Made by a program: the position numbers and the translations under genes
Notes under the pieces: model-generated
Database searches by the model: none
Seen by the model: only the letters and a program-made list of their open reading frames with translations
What the model was told of the DNA's origin: nothing
In this document: positions 8,009-17,099 of the stretch, piece after piece
How the letters are laid out: every line of letters begins with the position of its first letter
Position numbering within the stretch: the first letter of the stretch is position 1
Assembly (NCBI RefSeq): GCF_014648675.1
Contig: NZ_BMRO01000009.1
Location: 1 to 64,000 of the forward strand
Direction: 5' to 3'
Source of the DNA: Actinomadura livida
Lineage (GTDB): Bacteria > Actinomycetota > Actinomycetes > Streptosporangiales > Streptosporangiaceae
Length of the DNA: 64,000 nt

Positions 8009-10126
8009 ATGCGGCCGATCACGGATCTGCGGCGGCGCGTGGCGCCGTTCGAGGTCATCACCGAGATGACGCCGTCCGGCGACCAGCCGCAGGCGATCGC
8101 GGAGCTGACGTCCCGCATCGAGGGCGGCGAACAGGACGTGGTGCTGCTCGGCGCCACCGGCACGGGCAAGACCGCCACGATCGCGTGGCTGGTGGAGAAG
8201 GTGCAGCGGCCCATGCTGGTCATGCAGCCGAACAAGACGCTCGCCGCCCAGTTCGCCAACGAGCTGCGCGAGATGCTGCCGAACAACGCCGTCGAGTACT
8301 TCGTCTCCTACTACGACTACTACCAGCCCGAGGCGTACATCCCGCAGACCGACACCTACATCGAGAAGGACTCCTCGATCAACGACGAGGTCGACCGGCT
8401 GCGGCACTCGGCGACCAACTCGCTGCTCACCCGCCGCGACACCGTCGTCGTCGCGTCCGTCTCCTGCATCTACGGCCTCGGCACGCCGCAGGAGTACGTC
8501 GACCGGATGGTGCGCCTCAGCGTCGGCCAGGAGATCGACCGCGACGACCTGCTCCGGCAGCTCGTCGGCATGCAGTACACCCGCAACGACCTCTCCTTCA
8601 CCCGCGGCACGTTCCGGGTCCGCGGCGACACCATCGAGATCATCCCGCAGTACGAGGAGCTCGCCGTCCGCATCGAGATGTTCGGCGACGAGATCGAGAA
8701 GCTCGCCACCCTGCACCCCCTCACCGGCGAGCAGATCACCGAGGACGACGAACTGTACGTCTTCCCCGCCTCCCACTACGTCGCCGGCCCCGAGCGGATG
8801 GAGCGGGCCATCCGCGCCATCGAGGCCGAGCTGGAGGAGACCCTCGCCGTCATGGAGCGGCAGGGCAAGATGCTGGAGGCGCAGCGGCTGCGCATGCGCA
8901 CCGCCTACGACATCGAGATGATGCGGCAGGTCGGCACCTGCTCCGGCATCGAGAACTACTCCCGCCACATCGACGGCCGCGGCCCCGGCAGCGCCCCCAA
9001 CACCCTCCTCGACTACTTCCCCGAGGACTTCCTCCTCGTCATCGACGAGTCGCACCAGACCGTCCCGCAGATCGGCGCGATGTACGAGGGCGACGCGTCC
9101 CGCAAGCGGATGCTGGTCGAGCACGGGTTCCGGCTGCCGTCCGCGATGGACAACCGGCCCCTCAAGTGGGAGGAGTTCCTCGACCGCATCGGCCAGACCG
9201 TCTACCTGTCCGCGACGCCCGGCCCGTACGAGATGGGCCGCGTGAAGGGCGACGTGGTCGAGCAGGTCATCCGCCCCACCGGCCTCATCGACCCGGAGAT
9301 CGTCGTCAAGCCCACGAAGGGGCAGATCGACGACCTCATCCACGAGATCCGCGAGCGCACCGAACGCGACGAGCGCGTCCTCGTCACCACCCTCACCAAG
9401 AAGATGGCCGAGGACCTCACCGACTACCTCCTCGAACTCGGCATCCAGGTCCGCTACCTGCACAGCGAGGTCGACACCCTGCGCCGGATCGAGCTGCTGC
9501 GCGAGCTGCGCGTCGGCGAGTTCGACGTCCTGGTCGGCATCAACCTGCTCCGCGAGGGCCTCGACCTGCCCGAGGTGTCCCTCGTCGCGATCCTGGACGC
9601 CGACAAGGAGGGCTTCCTGCGCTCCGAGACGTCCCTCATCCAGACGATCGGCCGCGCGGCCCGCAACGTCTCCGGCCAGGTCCACATGTACGCCGACACG
9701 GTCACCCCGTCGATGGAGCGCGCGATCGAGGAGACCAGCCGCCGCCGCGCCAAGCAGCAGGCGTACAACGAGGAGCGCGGCATCGAGCCGCAGGCGCTCC
9801 GCAAGCGCATCGCCGACATCCTCGACTCCCTCGCCCGCGAGGACGCCGACACCGAGACGCTCATCGGCGGCGCCGGCCGCCAGCAGAGCCGCGGCAAGGC
9901 CCCCGTCCCGGGGCTCGCGTCCCGCACCAAGGACGTCGGCCGGCACGCCGCCGACCTGGTCGGCGACCACCCCCGCGAGGACCTGGAGGCCCTCATCGAG
10001 CAGATGACCGCCCAGATGCACCAGGCCGCCGCCGACCTCCAGTTCGAACTCGCCGCCCGCCTCCGCGACGAGATCAAGGAACTCAAGCGCGAACTGCGCG
10101 ACATGAAGGAGGCCGGCGTCCACTAG
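8009..10126 (+). CDS. uvrB: Excinuclease ABC subunit B
   Basis: A 705-residue DNA damage recognition helicase of nucleotide excision repair, acting with UvrA and UvrC. The Walker A motif GATGTGKT is near residues 47-54; the beta-hairpin that probes DNA contains [12 protein letters not shown] (about 101-112); the DEAD-like DESHQ box and the SATPGPYE motif III follow. Helicase motifs V and VI are [13 protein letters not shown] and QTIGRAARN, and the C-terminal UVR domain (about 655-695, [10 protein letters not shown] onward) binds UvrC. The start [14 protein letters not shown] is typical for actinobacteria and is supported by a good ribosome-binding site. No SOS-box-like sequence is obvious upstream. 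Confidence 0.97.
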   Translation: MRPITDLRRRVAPFEVITEMTPSGDQPQAIAELTSRIEGGEQDVVLLGATGTGKTATIAWLVEKVQRPMLVMQPNKTLAAQFANELREMLPNNAVEYFVSYYDYYQPEAYIPQTDTYIEKDSSINDEVDRLRHSATNSLLTRRDTVVVASVSCIYGLGTPQEYVDRMVRLSVGQEIDRDDLLRQLVGMQYTRNDLSFTRGTFRVRGDTIEIIPQYEELAVRIEMFGDEIEKLATLHPLTGEQITEDDELYVFPASHYVAGPERMERAIRAIEAELEETLAVMERQGKMLEAQRLRMRTAYDIEMMRQVGTCSGIENYSRHIDGRGPGSAPNTLLDYFPEDFLLVIDESHQTVPQIGAMYEGDASRKRMLVEHGFRLPSAMDNRPLKWEEFLDRIGQTVYLSATPGPYEMGRVKGDVVEQVIRPTGLIDPEIVVKPTKGQIDDLIHEIRERTERDERVLVTTLTKKMAEDLTDYLLELGIQVRYLHSEVDTLRRIELLRELRVGEFDVLVGINLLREGLDLPEVSLVAILDADKEGFLRSETSLIQTIGRAARNVSGQVHMYADTVTPSMERAIEETSRRRAKQQAYNEERGIEPQALRKRIADILDSLAREDADTETLIGGAGRQQSRGKAPVPGLASRTKDVGRHAADLVGDHPREDLEALIEQMTAQMHQAAADLQFELAARLRDEIKELKRELRDMKEAGVH

Positions 10127-10307
10127 CCCTCGCGCCGACCCGCCCGTCGGCGAGAACCGACCTCCGGAGGCCGCCCGCACCCGCGGACGCGCTGAGCAAG
10201 GAGGCAGGTGCCGTTCCCGGGGCGCGCTGGATCGGCAAAGGCGCTTCTCCTGGAGGCGTGCCGGCTGCGGACGGGCGGCCCGAGGGCGGCGCCAGGGCTG
10301 GAGAGGG

Positions 10308-11144
10308 TCAGGTGAAGGCGAGGACCATGCGGTCTTCGACCGGGCGGTAGCCGAGGCGGTGGTAGACGGCGTTGCTCGTCGGGTTGGCCAGGTCGGTGAA
10401 CAGCACGACGTCCGTCGCGCCCTCCTCCATGGCGGACCGTGTGGCCTTCGTGGTGACCGCCGCTCCGTAACCCCGTCGGCGGTGCTCGGGCGGTGTGTAC
10501 ACGGCCGAGACGCGGGACATCCCGGCGACCACGGGGGACCACCAGGCCATCGCGACCGGCTGCCCGCCGGCCTCCCACAGCGCGATGCGGCCCGTCTCGA
10601 GCCTGGCGTCCATCATCGCCGTGTTCACCGGACCGTGCTCGTCGACCTCCGTCCAGAACGCCGTGGCCCACTCCAGCATCAGCGGCCGCTCGTCCCGGTT
10701 CGCGGTGCGGGCGGTGCCCGCCGGCAGCGGATCGGGCACCTCGAGCTCGCCCAGCCGGTAGAGGCGCTGGTGCATGGTCACACGGCTCGCGGCGCCGGTC
10801 CGCCGCTTCCACTCGTCCGCGAACGCCTCGGTGGCGGCCTGGGAGCCGCTGGCGCCCGGCAGCGCCGCCGCACGTTCCGCCAGGACGTCCGCGAGGTTCC
10901 GCGCCGCCCGCTCGGGCATCGCGCTGAGCAGCGGCGGATACGAAGGCGTCCACAGGAACGCGCCCTCGACGTGCCCGCCCGCCGGCCACCATCCGAACAG
11001 GACGTCCTTGCGGACCTGGGGGCCCTCGGCGCGCATGTCCCCGGTCACGGTGAGCGCCACGGTGTTCCGGGCTGGGTCGTCGTGCAGGAATCCACCCGCC
11101 GCCGCCATGAATTCGTCAAGGTCGTAGCTCAGCGTCCATTCCAT
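10308..11144 (-). CDS. GNAT family N-acetyltransferase with N-terminal extension
   Basis: A 278-residue protein. The C-terminal half (about 150-278) is a GNAT domain with VYTPPEHRRRGYGAAVT (acetyl-CoA pyrophosphate loop RRGYGA) and the closing NAVYHRLGYRPVEDR. The N-terminal half resembles the degenerate companion domain of two-domain GNATs, so the protein may be a tandem GNAT with one active site. Trp-rich WWSPVVAG lies in the beta-sheet core. Substrate unknown. It is separated from uvrB by 181 bases containing no clear gene, and is transcribed towards it. Confidence 0.75.
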   Translation of the reverse strand: MEWTLSYDLDEFMAAAGGFLHDDPARNTVALTVTGDMRAEGPQVRKDVLFGWWPAGGHVEGAFLWTPSYPPLLSAMPERAARNLADVLAERAAALPGASGSQAATEAFADEWKRRTGAASRVTMHQRLYRLGELEVPDPLPAGTARTANRDERPLMLEWATAFWTEVDEHGPVNTAMMDARLETGRIALWEAGGQPVAMAWWSPVVAGMSRVSAVYTPPEHRRRGYGAAVTTKATRSAMEEGATDVVLFTDLANPTSNAVYHRLGYRPVEDRMVLAFT

Positions 11145-11294
11145 GCTCGATCATGACCACGGCCGCCCCGTCCGCGCATCCGATTTATCGCGTATCCGCA
11201 CCGCCGAGCCGGCGGGCATCCCGGAGACGCGCGACGGCCGTCGCCGGGTGTCGGCCGGACGCAGATGCCGGAAGGGCGGGGGCGGACGGCGTTT

Positions 11295-11300
11295 TACCAT
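11295..11300 (+). promoter_or_regulatory. Leaderless -10 element TACCAT
   Basis: TACCAT is 6 bases upstream of the ATG at 11307. The spacing matches the other leaderless starts in this window. Confidence 0.4.
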
Positions 11301-11306
11301 TGCGGG

Positions 11307-11813
11307 ATGGACTACGAGGTGCGGGTGGCGCGGCCGGCGGATCTGCCGGCGCTGCCGCCGATCGAGATCTCCGGCGAGCGGATGTTCGCCGAGATCGGGA
11401 TCGTGTTCCCTCCCGGCCCGACCGTGGTCGAGCTCATGTCGGACGGGGACGCCGAGATCATCGTCGCCGGCGACCCGCCGGTGGGGTTCGCGGTGGTCGA
11501 CGATGTCGACGGTGCCGCGTACCTGGCGCAGATCTCGGTGCGCGACGACCTGACGGGCAAGGGGATCGGCGCCCGGCTGCTGGACGCCGTCATGACGCGG
11601 GCCGGCGAGGCAGGGGCGCCCGGGGTCAGCCTCCTGACGTTCCGGAACGTCCCATGGAACGGGCCCTGGTACGCCGCACACGGTTTCGAGGAGCTGCCCG
11701 AGGAACGCTGGGGTCCGGGGATCAGGTCCCACTGGGAGGCGGAGGTCAAGGCGGGGCTGCACGAGCTGGGCCCGCGGGCGGTGATGTGGGCGCCGGCCGG
11801 CCGCACTTCCTGA
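11307..11813 (+). CDS. GNAT family N-acetyltransferase
   Basis: A 168-residue single GNAT domain: MDYEVRVARPADLPAL is the usual N-terminal strand and helix, VRDDLTGKGIGARLLDA (about 76-92) the acetyl-CoA loop, and PWYAAHGFEELP the motif B end. The substrate is unknown. The ATG at 11307 is chosen because MDYEVRVARPAD is a typical family start and because a -10-like hexamer sits just before it. Divergent from the GNAT gene at 10308. Confidence 0.78.
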   Translation: MDYEVRVARPADLPALPPIEISGERMFAEIGIVFPPGPTVVELMSDGDAEIIVAGDPPVGFAVVDDVDGAAYLAQISVRDDLTGKGIGARLLDAVMTRAGEAGAPGVSLLTFRNVPWNGPWYAAHGFEELPEERWGPGIRSHWEAEVKAGLHELGPRAVMWAPAGRTS

Positions 11814-11887
11814 TCTACAATGTAAAGGCGGGAACCGGGAACGTCGGACGGACGTCTGCCCCATGAGCACGACACGGGAGGAGGGCG

Positions 11888-12922
11888 ATGATCAGCCCGG
11901 CGGGGTGGCTGCGGGATCGTCTCGGTGAGCGGAGGGCGGCGGTCGTCGTCCTCGTGGCGCTGCTGGTGCTGGCCGTCGTGCCGCTCGTGGCGCTGCCGGC
12001 GGCGCGCTGCGCGGCCTTCGACATCGGGTGCCGCGAGCCCGATCCCGAGGTCCGCACCGACCCGGTCGCCACCGCGAGGGCGCTGACACCCGTCGAGGCC
12101 GCCACGTGGGGGTCGTACGTTGCGCTGGGCGACTCGTACTCGTCGGGAGTCGGGTCGGAGGCGACGGTGTCCGACCACAACCCGCTCGACCGGTGCCACC
12201 GGACGTCCAAGGCGTACTACCACGAGGTCTCGAAGGCGTTCGACTTCGCGAAGGGCACCGGGTTCTGGGCGTGCTCGGGCGCCACGACGTCCGACGTCCT
12301 GAAGGGGCGGGGCGGGGAACCGCCGCAGCTCGACCGCATCGGCCCCGACACCAGCCTGATCACGCTGAGCATCGGCGGCAACGACGTCGGGTTCTCCAAG
12401 GTGCTCGCCGGGTGCGTGGTCAAGCTGCCGTGGAGCAAGGACTGCACCCGGCAGGGCGAGGACATCGCGGAGCGGATGGCCGAACTGCGCAGGAACCTGC
12501 CCGGCCTGCTCGACAAGATCACCGCGAAGGCGCCGCGCGCCCGGGTGATCGTGATGGGGTACCCGAGGGCGTTCTCCGAGATGAGCGGGGTCGGCGCGGA
12601 CAACATCACGGTGTCCGACCAGCGCTGGCTCAACGCCCGGGCCCACGACCTGAGCCGCCTGATCGGCCAGTCCGCCGCCGAGGCCGACGCGCAGATCGCG
12701 GCCCGCGGCGGCCGCGGCAGCGTCGAGTTCGTCGACGCCTACGGCGCGTTCGCCGGGCACGAGGTGGGCAGCAAGGAGCCGTACATGAACGGCCTGACGC
12801 TGAACCTGTCGGCGCTCGAAGCCGAGCCGCGCAGCTACCACCCCACGGCCGCCGGGCAGCGCGCGCTGGCCGGGCTGTTCATCCAGCAGGTCAAGAAGGG
12901 GCCCGGCCGCCCGCTCTCCTAG
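11888..12922 (+). CDS. Secreted SGNH/GDSL esterase or lipase
   Basis: A 344-residue exported hydrolase. Residues 17-38 form a hydrophobic signal or anchor helix. Block I is ALGDSYSSG with nucleophile S83; GGND (block III, Asn of the oxyanion hole) is near 165; the catalytic His is H318 in SYHPTAAGQ, without the usual Asp two residues before, as in Streptomyces SGNH lipases that use a Ser-His dyad. Several Cys (40, 48, 103, 122 and others) probably form disulfides outside the cell. The ATG at 11888 follows a strong GGAGGAGGG ribosome-binding site. Confidence 0.85.
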   Translation: MISPAGWLRDRLGERRAAVVVLVALLVLAVVPLVALPAARCAAFDIGCREPDPEVRTDPVATARALTPVEAATWGSYVALGDSYSSGVGSEATVSDHNPLDRCHRTSKAYYHEVSKAFDFAKGTGFWACSGATTSDVLKGRGGEPPQLDRIGPDTSLITLSIGGNDVGFSKVLAGCVVKLPWSKDCTRQGEDIAERMAELRRNLPGLLDKITAKAPRARVIVMGYPRAFSEMSGVGADNITVSDQRWLNARAHDLSRLIGQSAAEADAQIAARGGRGSVEFVDAYGAFAGHEVGSKEPYMNGLTLNLSALEAEPRSYHPTAAGQRALAGLFIQQVKKGPGRPLS

Positions 12923-12932
12923 CGGTGCCGTC

Positions 12933-13508
12933 CTAGCGGGGGACGGCGCGCTCCACCGCGATCGCCACGAGCTCCTGGACGTCCTCGTCGGAGAACACCC
13001 CCGGCAGGGTGAGGTGCTCCACGATCAGCCAGTTGAGCGCCAGGTAGAGGAGGCGCACCGAGGTGGCGTCGCCCGGGAGGCCCGAGTCCAGGTGGTAGGC
13101 GATGTTGGCCTCCACGTCCTCGCGGACCCGCTCGGTCAGGACGGCGCGCAGCTCCGGGCGCCTGGTCGCCTCCAGGCGCAGCTCCAGGAGCGCCAGGTAG
13201 CCGGTGCGGAAGCTCTCGATCCGCCCGACGGCGGCGCGGAGGAGTTCGGTGACCTTGGCGAGGTCGCGCGGCCCTTCGAGCGGTCCGGTCATCGCGGCGG
13301 CCGCGTCCCGCGCCAGGCGCTCGTAGATCCGACTGCCCGCCTGCGTGAACAGTTCGTCCCGGTTGGCGAAGTAGTTGGACGCGGTGCCGACCGGCACGCC
13401 GGCCTCGGCGTCCACCGCCCGGTAGGTGAGCCCGCGCGCGCCCTCCCTGGCCAGGACCTCGATCGCCGCGTCGACCAGCGCGGTCCTCCGCTCGACGTTC
13501 CGCCGCAT
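12933..13508 (-). CDS. TetR family transcriptional regulator
   Basis: A 191-residue repressor. The N-terminal helix-turn-helix is clear: ALVDAAIEVLAREGARGLTY (10-29) and AGVPVGTASNYFANRDELF (about 36-54). The C-terminal ligand domain is all-helical and of unknown specificity. It is divergent from the RibD-like reductase gene at 13600, and the shared intergenic space holds a palindromic operator candidate, so it probably represses both itself and that gene. Confidence 0.88.
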   Translation of the reverse strand: MRRNVERRTALVDAAIEVLAREGARGLTYRAVDAEAGVPVGTASNYFANRDELFTQAGSRIYERLARDAAAAMTGPLEGPRDLAKVTELLRAAVGRIESFRTGYLALLELRLEATRRPELRAVLTERVREDVEANIAYHLDSGLPGDATSVRLLYLALNWLIVEHLTLPGVFSDEDVQELVAIAVERAVPR

Positions 13509-13523
13509 ATTGACACCACTCCG

Positions 13524-13564
13524 TTTGTAGTACTACGTTCAAACCACTACAAAGAGAGTACTAC
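13524..13564. promoter_or_regulatory. Candidate operator: GTAGTACTAC palindrome and repeat
   Basis: A perfect 10-bp palindrome GTAGTACTAC (13527-13536) is followed by CCACTAC and a second AGTACTAC (13557-13564), all between the divergent TetR and RibD-like genes. The AT-rich palindromic arrangement is typical of a TetR operator. Confidence 0.5.
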
Positions 13565-13599
13565 GGATGGTGTGAAAATATGCGAAGCTCGTCTACTAC

Positions 13600-14154
13600 G
13601 TGGGCGTGAGCATCGACGGTTTCATCGCCGGGCCCGGCGATGAGGTCGATTTCTATCCGGTCGCGGACGACATGGCGGCCTGGATCAACGAGCGCTTTCC
13701 GGAGACCGTCCCCACCCACATCCGCCCGCACGCCGGCCTGGAGGACGAGCCCAACAAGCGGTTCGACACGCTGGTGATGGGGCTGGCCACGTATCAGCCC
13801 GCCCTCGACATCGGTGTGACCAGCCCGTACGCCCATCTGCGGCAGTACATCGTCTCCACCACGCTGGACGAGATCGCCGATCCCGGTGTGACGCTCGTCC
13901 GCGAGCCGCTCGCCGCTGTCCGCGAACTCAAGGCAGAGGAAGGCGGCAAGGACATCTGGCTCTGCGGGGGCGGCCGGCTCGCCGCCGCCCTCCTCCCCGA
14001 GATCGACGAGCTGATCATCAAGAGCTACCCGGTGGTGGCCGGCGCGGGCGTCTCCGCCTTCTCCGGCGGGTTCCGTCCCACGGTGTTCATGCCGACCGAC
14101 CGGCGGTCGTTCAGCAACGGCGCCCAGGTCACGTGGTTCACCCGCGCCACCTGA
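13600..14154 (+). CDS. RibD C-terminal/dihydrofolate reductase-like protein
   Basis: A 184-residue putative NADPH-dependent reductase of the RibD_C/DHFR-like superfamily; SIDGFIAGPGDE near the start and GKDIWLCGGGRLAAALL (about 106-122) are the family hallmarks. Relatives usually begin about six residues earlier with MRKLVYY. Here the frame before GTG 13600 reads K-L-V-Y-Y but reaches a stop without a start codon, while ATG at 13580 is one base out of frame: one missing base after 13584 would restore MRKLVYYVGVSIDG. Either the GTG is used or the 5' end carries a frameshift. Probably controlled by the divergent TetR. Function unknown; the gene is recognisable by family only. Confidence 0.75.
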   Translation: MGVSIDGFIAGPGDEVDFYPVADDMAAWINERFPETVPTHIRPHAGLEDEPNKRFDTLVMGLATYQPALDIGVTSPYAHLRQYIVSTTLDEIADPGVTLVREPLAAVRELKAEEGGKDIWLCGGGRLAAALLPEIDELIIKSYPVVAGAGVSAFSGGFRPTVFMPTDRRSFSNGAQVTWFTRAT

Positions 14155-14232
14155 GCCGAACCGCCGCCGCCACCGGCCGGCCTTCCGTGGGTAGGGGTGT
14201 CAATGTGGCACTGCCGCCGATTGGGGGACCCG

Positions 14233-15201
14233 ATGGTCGTCACAGCGGCGCTCGCCGGGGACACGATGCTCGGGCGAGGCGTGGCGGACGAGATCGCCGC
14301 GTCCGGTACGCACGGGCTCTTCTCCCAGGGTGTGCGCGACGTCTTCGCCGAAGCCGACCTGGCCATGGTGAACCTGGAATGCTGTGTGTCCGCCCGTGGC
14401 CGGCGGTGGGACCCGGTCGGTAAGGCCTTCCACTTCCGTGCGCCTCCGGAGGCGGCCGAGGCACTCGCCGATCTGGGCGTGGACTGCGTGACGCTCGCCA
14501 ACAACCACGCGCTCGACTACGGCCCGGACGCCCTGCTGGACACCCTCCGCCACCTCGCCGGGGCGGGCATCCGGGCCGTCGGCGCGGGCGCGGACCTCGG
14601 GGAGGCGCGGGAGGCCGCCGTGCTGGAGGCCCGCGGCGCCCGGGTCGCGGTCGTGGGGATCACGGATCACCCGGCCGACTTCGCCGCCGCGCCCGCCCGT
14701 CCGGGCGTCGCCCACGCCCACCTGGAGAAGGGCGTCCCACGGTGGCTGGCGGACCGCGTCCGGCGGCTGCGGGCGGGCAACGACGCGGTGGTCGTCCTCC
14801 CGCACTGGGGGCCGAACATGACGCGGGAGCCTCCGTACTACGTCCGGCGGGCGGCGAAGGAGCTGGTGGACGCCGGTGCGACGCTCATCGCCGGGAGCTC
14901 GGCCCATGTCTTCCACGGTGCGGCCCCGCCGGTGATCTTCGACATGGGCGACTTCATCGACGACTACGCCGTCAGCGCGTCGCTCCGCAACGACCTGGGG
15001 CTGCTGTTCCTGGTCACGCTGGACGACGCGGGACCGTCCCGGATCGAGGCGGTCCCGCTGCGGCTCGACCACGCCCGCACCCGCCTGGCCGGGGGAGCCG
15101 ACCACATGTGGATCACCTGGCGCCTCCGCGAGGCGTGCGCCGCCTTCGGGACGAGCGTCACCCCCGAAGGCGACCGTCTGGTCATCGAGGTGCCGTCCTA
15201 G
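14233..15201 (+). CDS. CapA family metallophosphatase-like protein
   Basis: A 322-residue protein of the CapA/PgsA family (poly-gamma-glutamate capsule-type, calcineurin-like fold). Characteristic segments are ALAGDTMLGRG (5-15), NLECCVS, LANNHALDYG (about 86-95), VLPHWGPN and SSAHVFHG. No signal peptide is seen, unlike classical capsule proteins, so the role may be cytoplasmic and is unknown. ATG 14233 with an upstream GGGGGA ribosome-binding site is preferred to the in-frame ATG at 14197. The stop codon overlaps that of the convergent SDR gene. Confidence 0.8.
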   Translation: MVVTAALAGDTMLGRGVADEIAASGTHGLFSQGVRDVFAEADLAMVNLECCVSARGRRWDPVGKAFHFRAPPEAAEALADLGVDCVTLANNHALDYGPDALLDTLRHLAGAGIRAVGAGADLGEAREAAVLEARGARVAVVGITDHPADFAAAPARPGVAHAHLEKGVPRWLADRVRRLRAGNDAVVVLPHWGPNMTREPPYYVRRAAKELVDAGATLIAGSSAHVFHGAAPPVIFDMGDFIDDYAVSASLRNDLGLLFLVTLDDAGPSRIEAVPLRLDHARTRLAGGADHMWITWRLREACAAFGTSVTPEGDRLVIEVPS

Positions 15202-16109
15202 AGGGGGTCTCCGAGCGGGCCGTACTCGTCCACGAGGGCTTCGGCCCAGTGCGCGGCGAAGTCGGGTTGCGTGCCGTCGACGTCGGTGAAGCCGTACTCC
15301 TTGTACAGGCCCCACGTCGCGAGAGCCCGCCCGCTCTTCGTCATGACCTCGGGGTCTGCGGCCAGGGCGGCGACGGCCCGCCCCAGGTAGGCCGGGGTCT
15401 CGGAGTGGGCGAAGTGCGGGTCTTCGGCGATGGCGTCCCGCCAGTTCGCCTCGGTGACCCCGAAGTGGTCGAGGACGGCCTCCGAACGCAGGAAGCCGGG
15501 GGTGATGGCCACGGCCGCGATCCCGTGCGGCTTCAGTTCGGCGGCCTGGGCGACGGCCAGGCGGATCACCGAGGACTTCGCCAGGTCGTAGAAGAGCGAA
15601 CCGCGGTAGCGGGCGGTGTTGCCGTCGGTCACCTCCACCACCAGCCCGCGGCCGCGGGCGACCATCAGCGGAAGCGCGAAACGGCTGGTGATCACGTGGG
15701 TCTCCACCGCCTGGCGCAGCAGGCGCAGCCCCTGGTCGAGGTCCTGCTCCCACAGCGGGTGCTCCCAGTCGGTCAGCGGATCGCCGCCCCACACGGAGTT
15801 GACGAGCACGTCGAGGCGCCCGTCCTGCTCGGCCGCGATGCGCTCGGTGAGCTCCCGCACCTCGTCCGGGCGGGCGTGGTCGACGCGGACCGGGATACCG
15901 GTCCCGCCGGCCGCGGTCACCCGCTCGGCGGTCTCCTCGATGGTCTCGGGCCGCCCGAGGTCGGAGCGCCCGGCCGAGCTGCTGCGGCCCGTGACGTACA
16001 CCGTCGCCCCCGCCGCCCCGAGCTCGACGGCGACACCGCGCCCGCCCCCTCGCGTCCCGCCCGCGACGAGGGCGACCTTGCCGGCCAGCGGGCGCTTCTC
16101 CGTGGTCAT
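15198..16109 (-). CDS. Short-chain dehydrogenase/reductase
   Basis: A 303-residue NAD(P)-dependent oxidoreductase. The Rossmann glycine motif is GGTRGGGRG (about 17-25); the catalytic YxxxK appears as FYDLAKSS. The segment after the catalytic Lys is long, with a C-terminal extension (LYKEYGFTDVDGTQPDFAA) seen in a distinct subgroup of SDRs. The substrate is unknown. It is transcribed from a promoter carrying the same palindrome as its upstream TetR gene, so the two are probably co-regulated. It converges on the CapA-like gene with a 4-base overlap. Confidence 0.85.
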   Translation of the reverse strand: MTTEKRPLAGKVALVAGGTRGGGRGVAVELGAAGATVYVTGRSSSAGRSDLGRPETIEETAERVTAAGGTGIPVRVDHARPDEVRELTERIAAEQDGRLDVLVNSVWGGDPLTDWEHPLWEQDLDQGLRLLRQAVETHVITSRFALPLMVARGRGLVVEVTDGNTARYRGSLFYDLAKSSVIRLAVAQAAELKPHGIAAVAITPGFLRSEAVLDHFGVTEANWRDAIAEDPHFAHSETPAYLGRAVAALAADPEVMTKSGRALATWGLYKEYGFTDVDGTQPDFAAHWAEALVDEYGPLGDPL

Positions 16110-16148
16110 GCTTCCCTCCCGGTGCGCGGTGCCAAGGCGGCCAGGCTA

Positions 16149-16166
16149 TAAATGAACATACATTTA
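16149..16166. promoter_or_regulatory. Operator copy 1 (TAAATG-N6-CATTTA)
   Basis: TAAATGAACATACATTTA, 40 bases upstream of the SDR start. It differs by one base from the copy in front of the TetR gene. Confidence 0.65.
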
Positions 16167-16210
16167 TTAAATCCCCCACTCGGTCCCGGCGCAACCGGCG
16201 CGGTCCGCGA

Positions 16211-16834
16211 TCAGGCGGGGGAGGACGGGGAGCCGGCGGCCGGTGTACTCGGAAGGTGCGGAGCCAGCGCGCTCCCGATCTCCCGTTCGAGGCGCTCCGC
16301 CAGCGTGCCGCGGCGTTCGAGCGCCCAGGTCAGGCCGGCTCCGGCGATGGCCGTCTGGATCGTTGCCGCCACCGCGGCGGTGCCGGTCCCGGCCGCCAGC
16401 TCGCCCGCGGCGACCGCCTCGTCGAGCAGGGCCTCGATGACCCGTCCCTGCGCCCGGTGGACGGCCAGCGCGTGCTCGTGGAACTCCGGATCGGTGAGGT
16501 CCATGCACAGGAACGCCAGGTGGTTGGCGTAGCTCTGCGGGGTGGCCGCGTCGGACATGGACTCGACGGCGAAGGCGAGCAGCGCGGCCAGCGGCGACCC
16601 GTGCCGTTCGCGCACCCGCTCGCGCAGTTCCTCCGGGGTGTGCACGGAGCGGGCGGCCAGCGCGAGCAGCAGGCCCCGCTTGGACCCGAAGCGCTGGATG
16701 AGCGTCCCCGGCACGAGCCCCACCTCGTCCGCCACGGCGGCGAGGGTGAGCTTCGCCGGGCCCACCCGCCCGATGACCTCGGCCGCCGCCCTTAGGATCA
16801 CCGCGTCATCGACCCCGCGAGGCCGTCCCGCCAT
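16211..16834 (-). CDS. TetR family transcriptional regulator of the SDR gene
   Basis: A 207-residue repressor with an N-terminal helix-turn-helix (VILRAAAEVIGRVGPAKLTL then VADEVGLVPGTLIQRFGSKR). The ATG at 16834 is preferred to 16861 because AAGGGGGACGG lies directly before it; a start at 16861 would put the operator inside the coding region. An almost identical 18-bp palindrome occurs in its own leader and in front of the downstream SDR gene, which points to autoregulation and control of SDR. The inducer is unknown. Confidence 0.87.
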   Translation of the reverse strand: MAGRPRGVDDAVILRAAAEVIGRVGPAKLTLAAVADEVGLVPGTLIQRFGSKRGLLLALAARSVHTPEELRERVRERHGSPLAALLAFAVESMSDAATPQSYANHLAFLCMDLTDPEFHEHALAVHRAQGRVIEALLDEAVAAGELAAGTGTAAVAATIQTAIAGAGLTWALERRGTLAERLEREIGSALAPHLPSTPAAGSPSSPA

Positions 16835-16846
16835 CCGTCCCCCTTG

Positions 16847-16864
16847 TAAATGAACATGCATTTA
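16847..16864. promoter_or_regulatory. Operator copy 2 (TAAATG-N6-CATTTA)
   Basis: TAAATGAACATGCATTTA, 12 bases upstream of the TetR start codon at 16834, overlapping the likely promoter/leader. Confidence 0.65.
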
Positions 16865-17086
16865 TTAGGAGCATAGGCGAAGCGCCGGCTCCCGGCCCGG
16901 GCGGGGGCCCATCGAGCGGCCGCATCACTTCCGGCCCGGCCGGTCCGGCGGCGGTTATCATGCGGCTCACCATTTCCGCGATGTCGCGGCGATGGCCGAA
17001 AGCGGTCGGCAATTGCGCTTGATTTCCGGTGCATTTCCCACTATTTGTGGCGGGCGTCGCCCGCCGTCACCGCAATGGCATTGGCC

Positions 17087-17092
17087 TACTAT
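17087..17092 (+). promoter_or_regulatory. Leaderless -10 element TACTAT
   Basis: TACTAT lies 7 bases before GTG 17100, supporting that GTG as a leaderless start; the ATG at 17091 overlaps the hexamer and is therefore unlikely to be used. Confidence 0.4.
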
Positions 17093-17099
17093 GGCACCC

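Noticed and set aside
7871-10180. 769-codon minus-strand frame opposite uvrB
   Set aside because: Antisense shadow of a fully recognisable uvrB.
14200-16194. Long minus-strand frame spanning CapA-like and SDR genes
   Set aside because: Crosses two real genes in wrong frames and includes the operator; composition Arg/Gly-rich.
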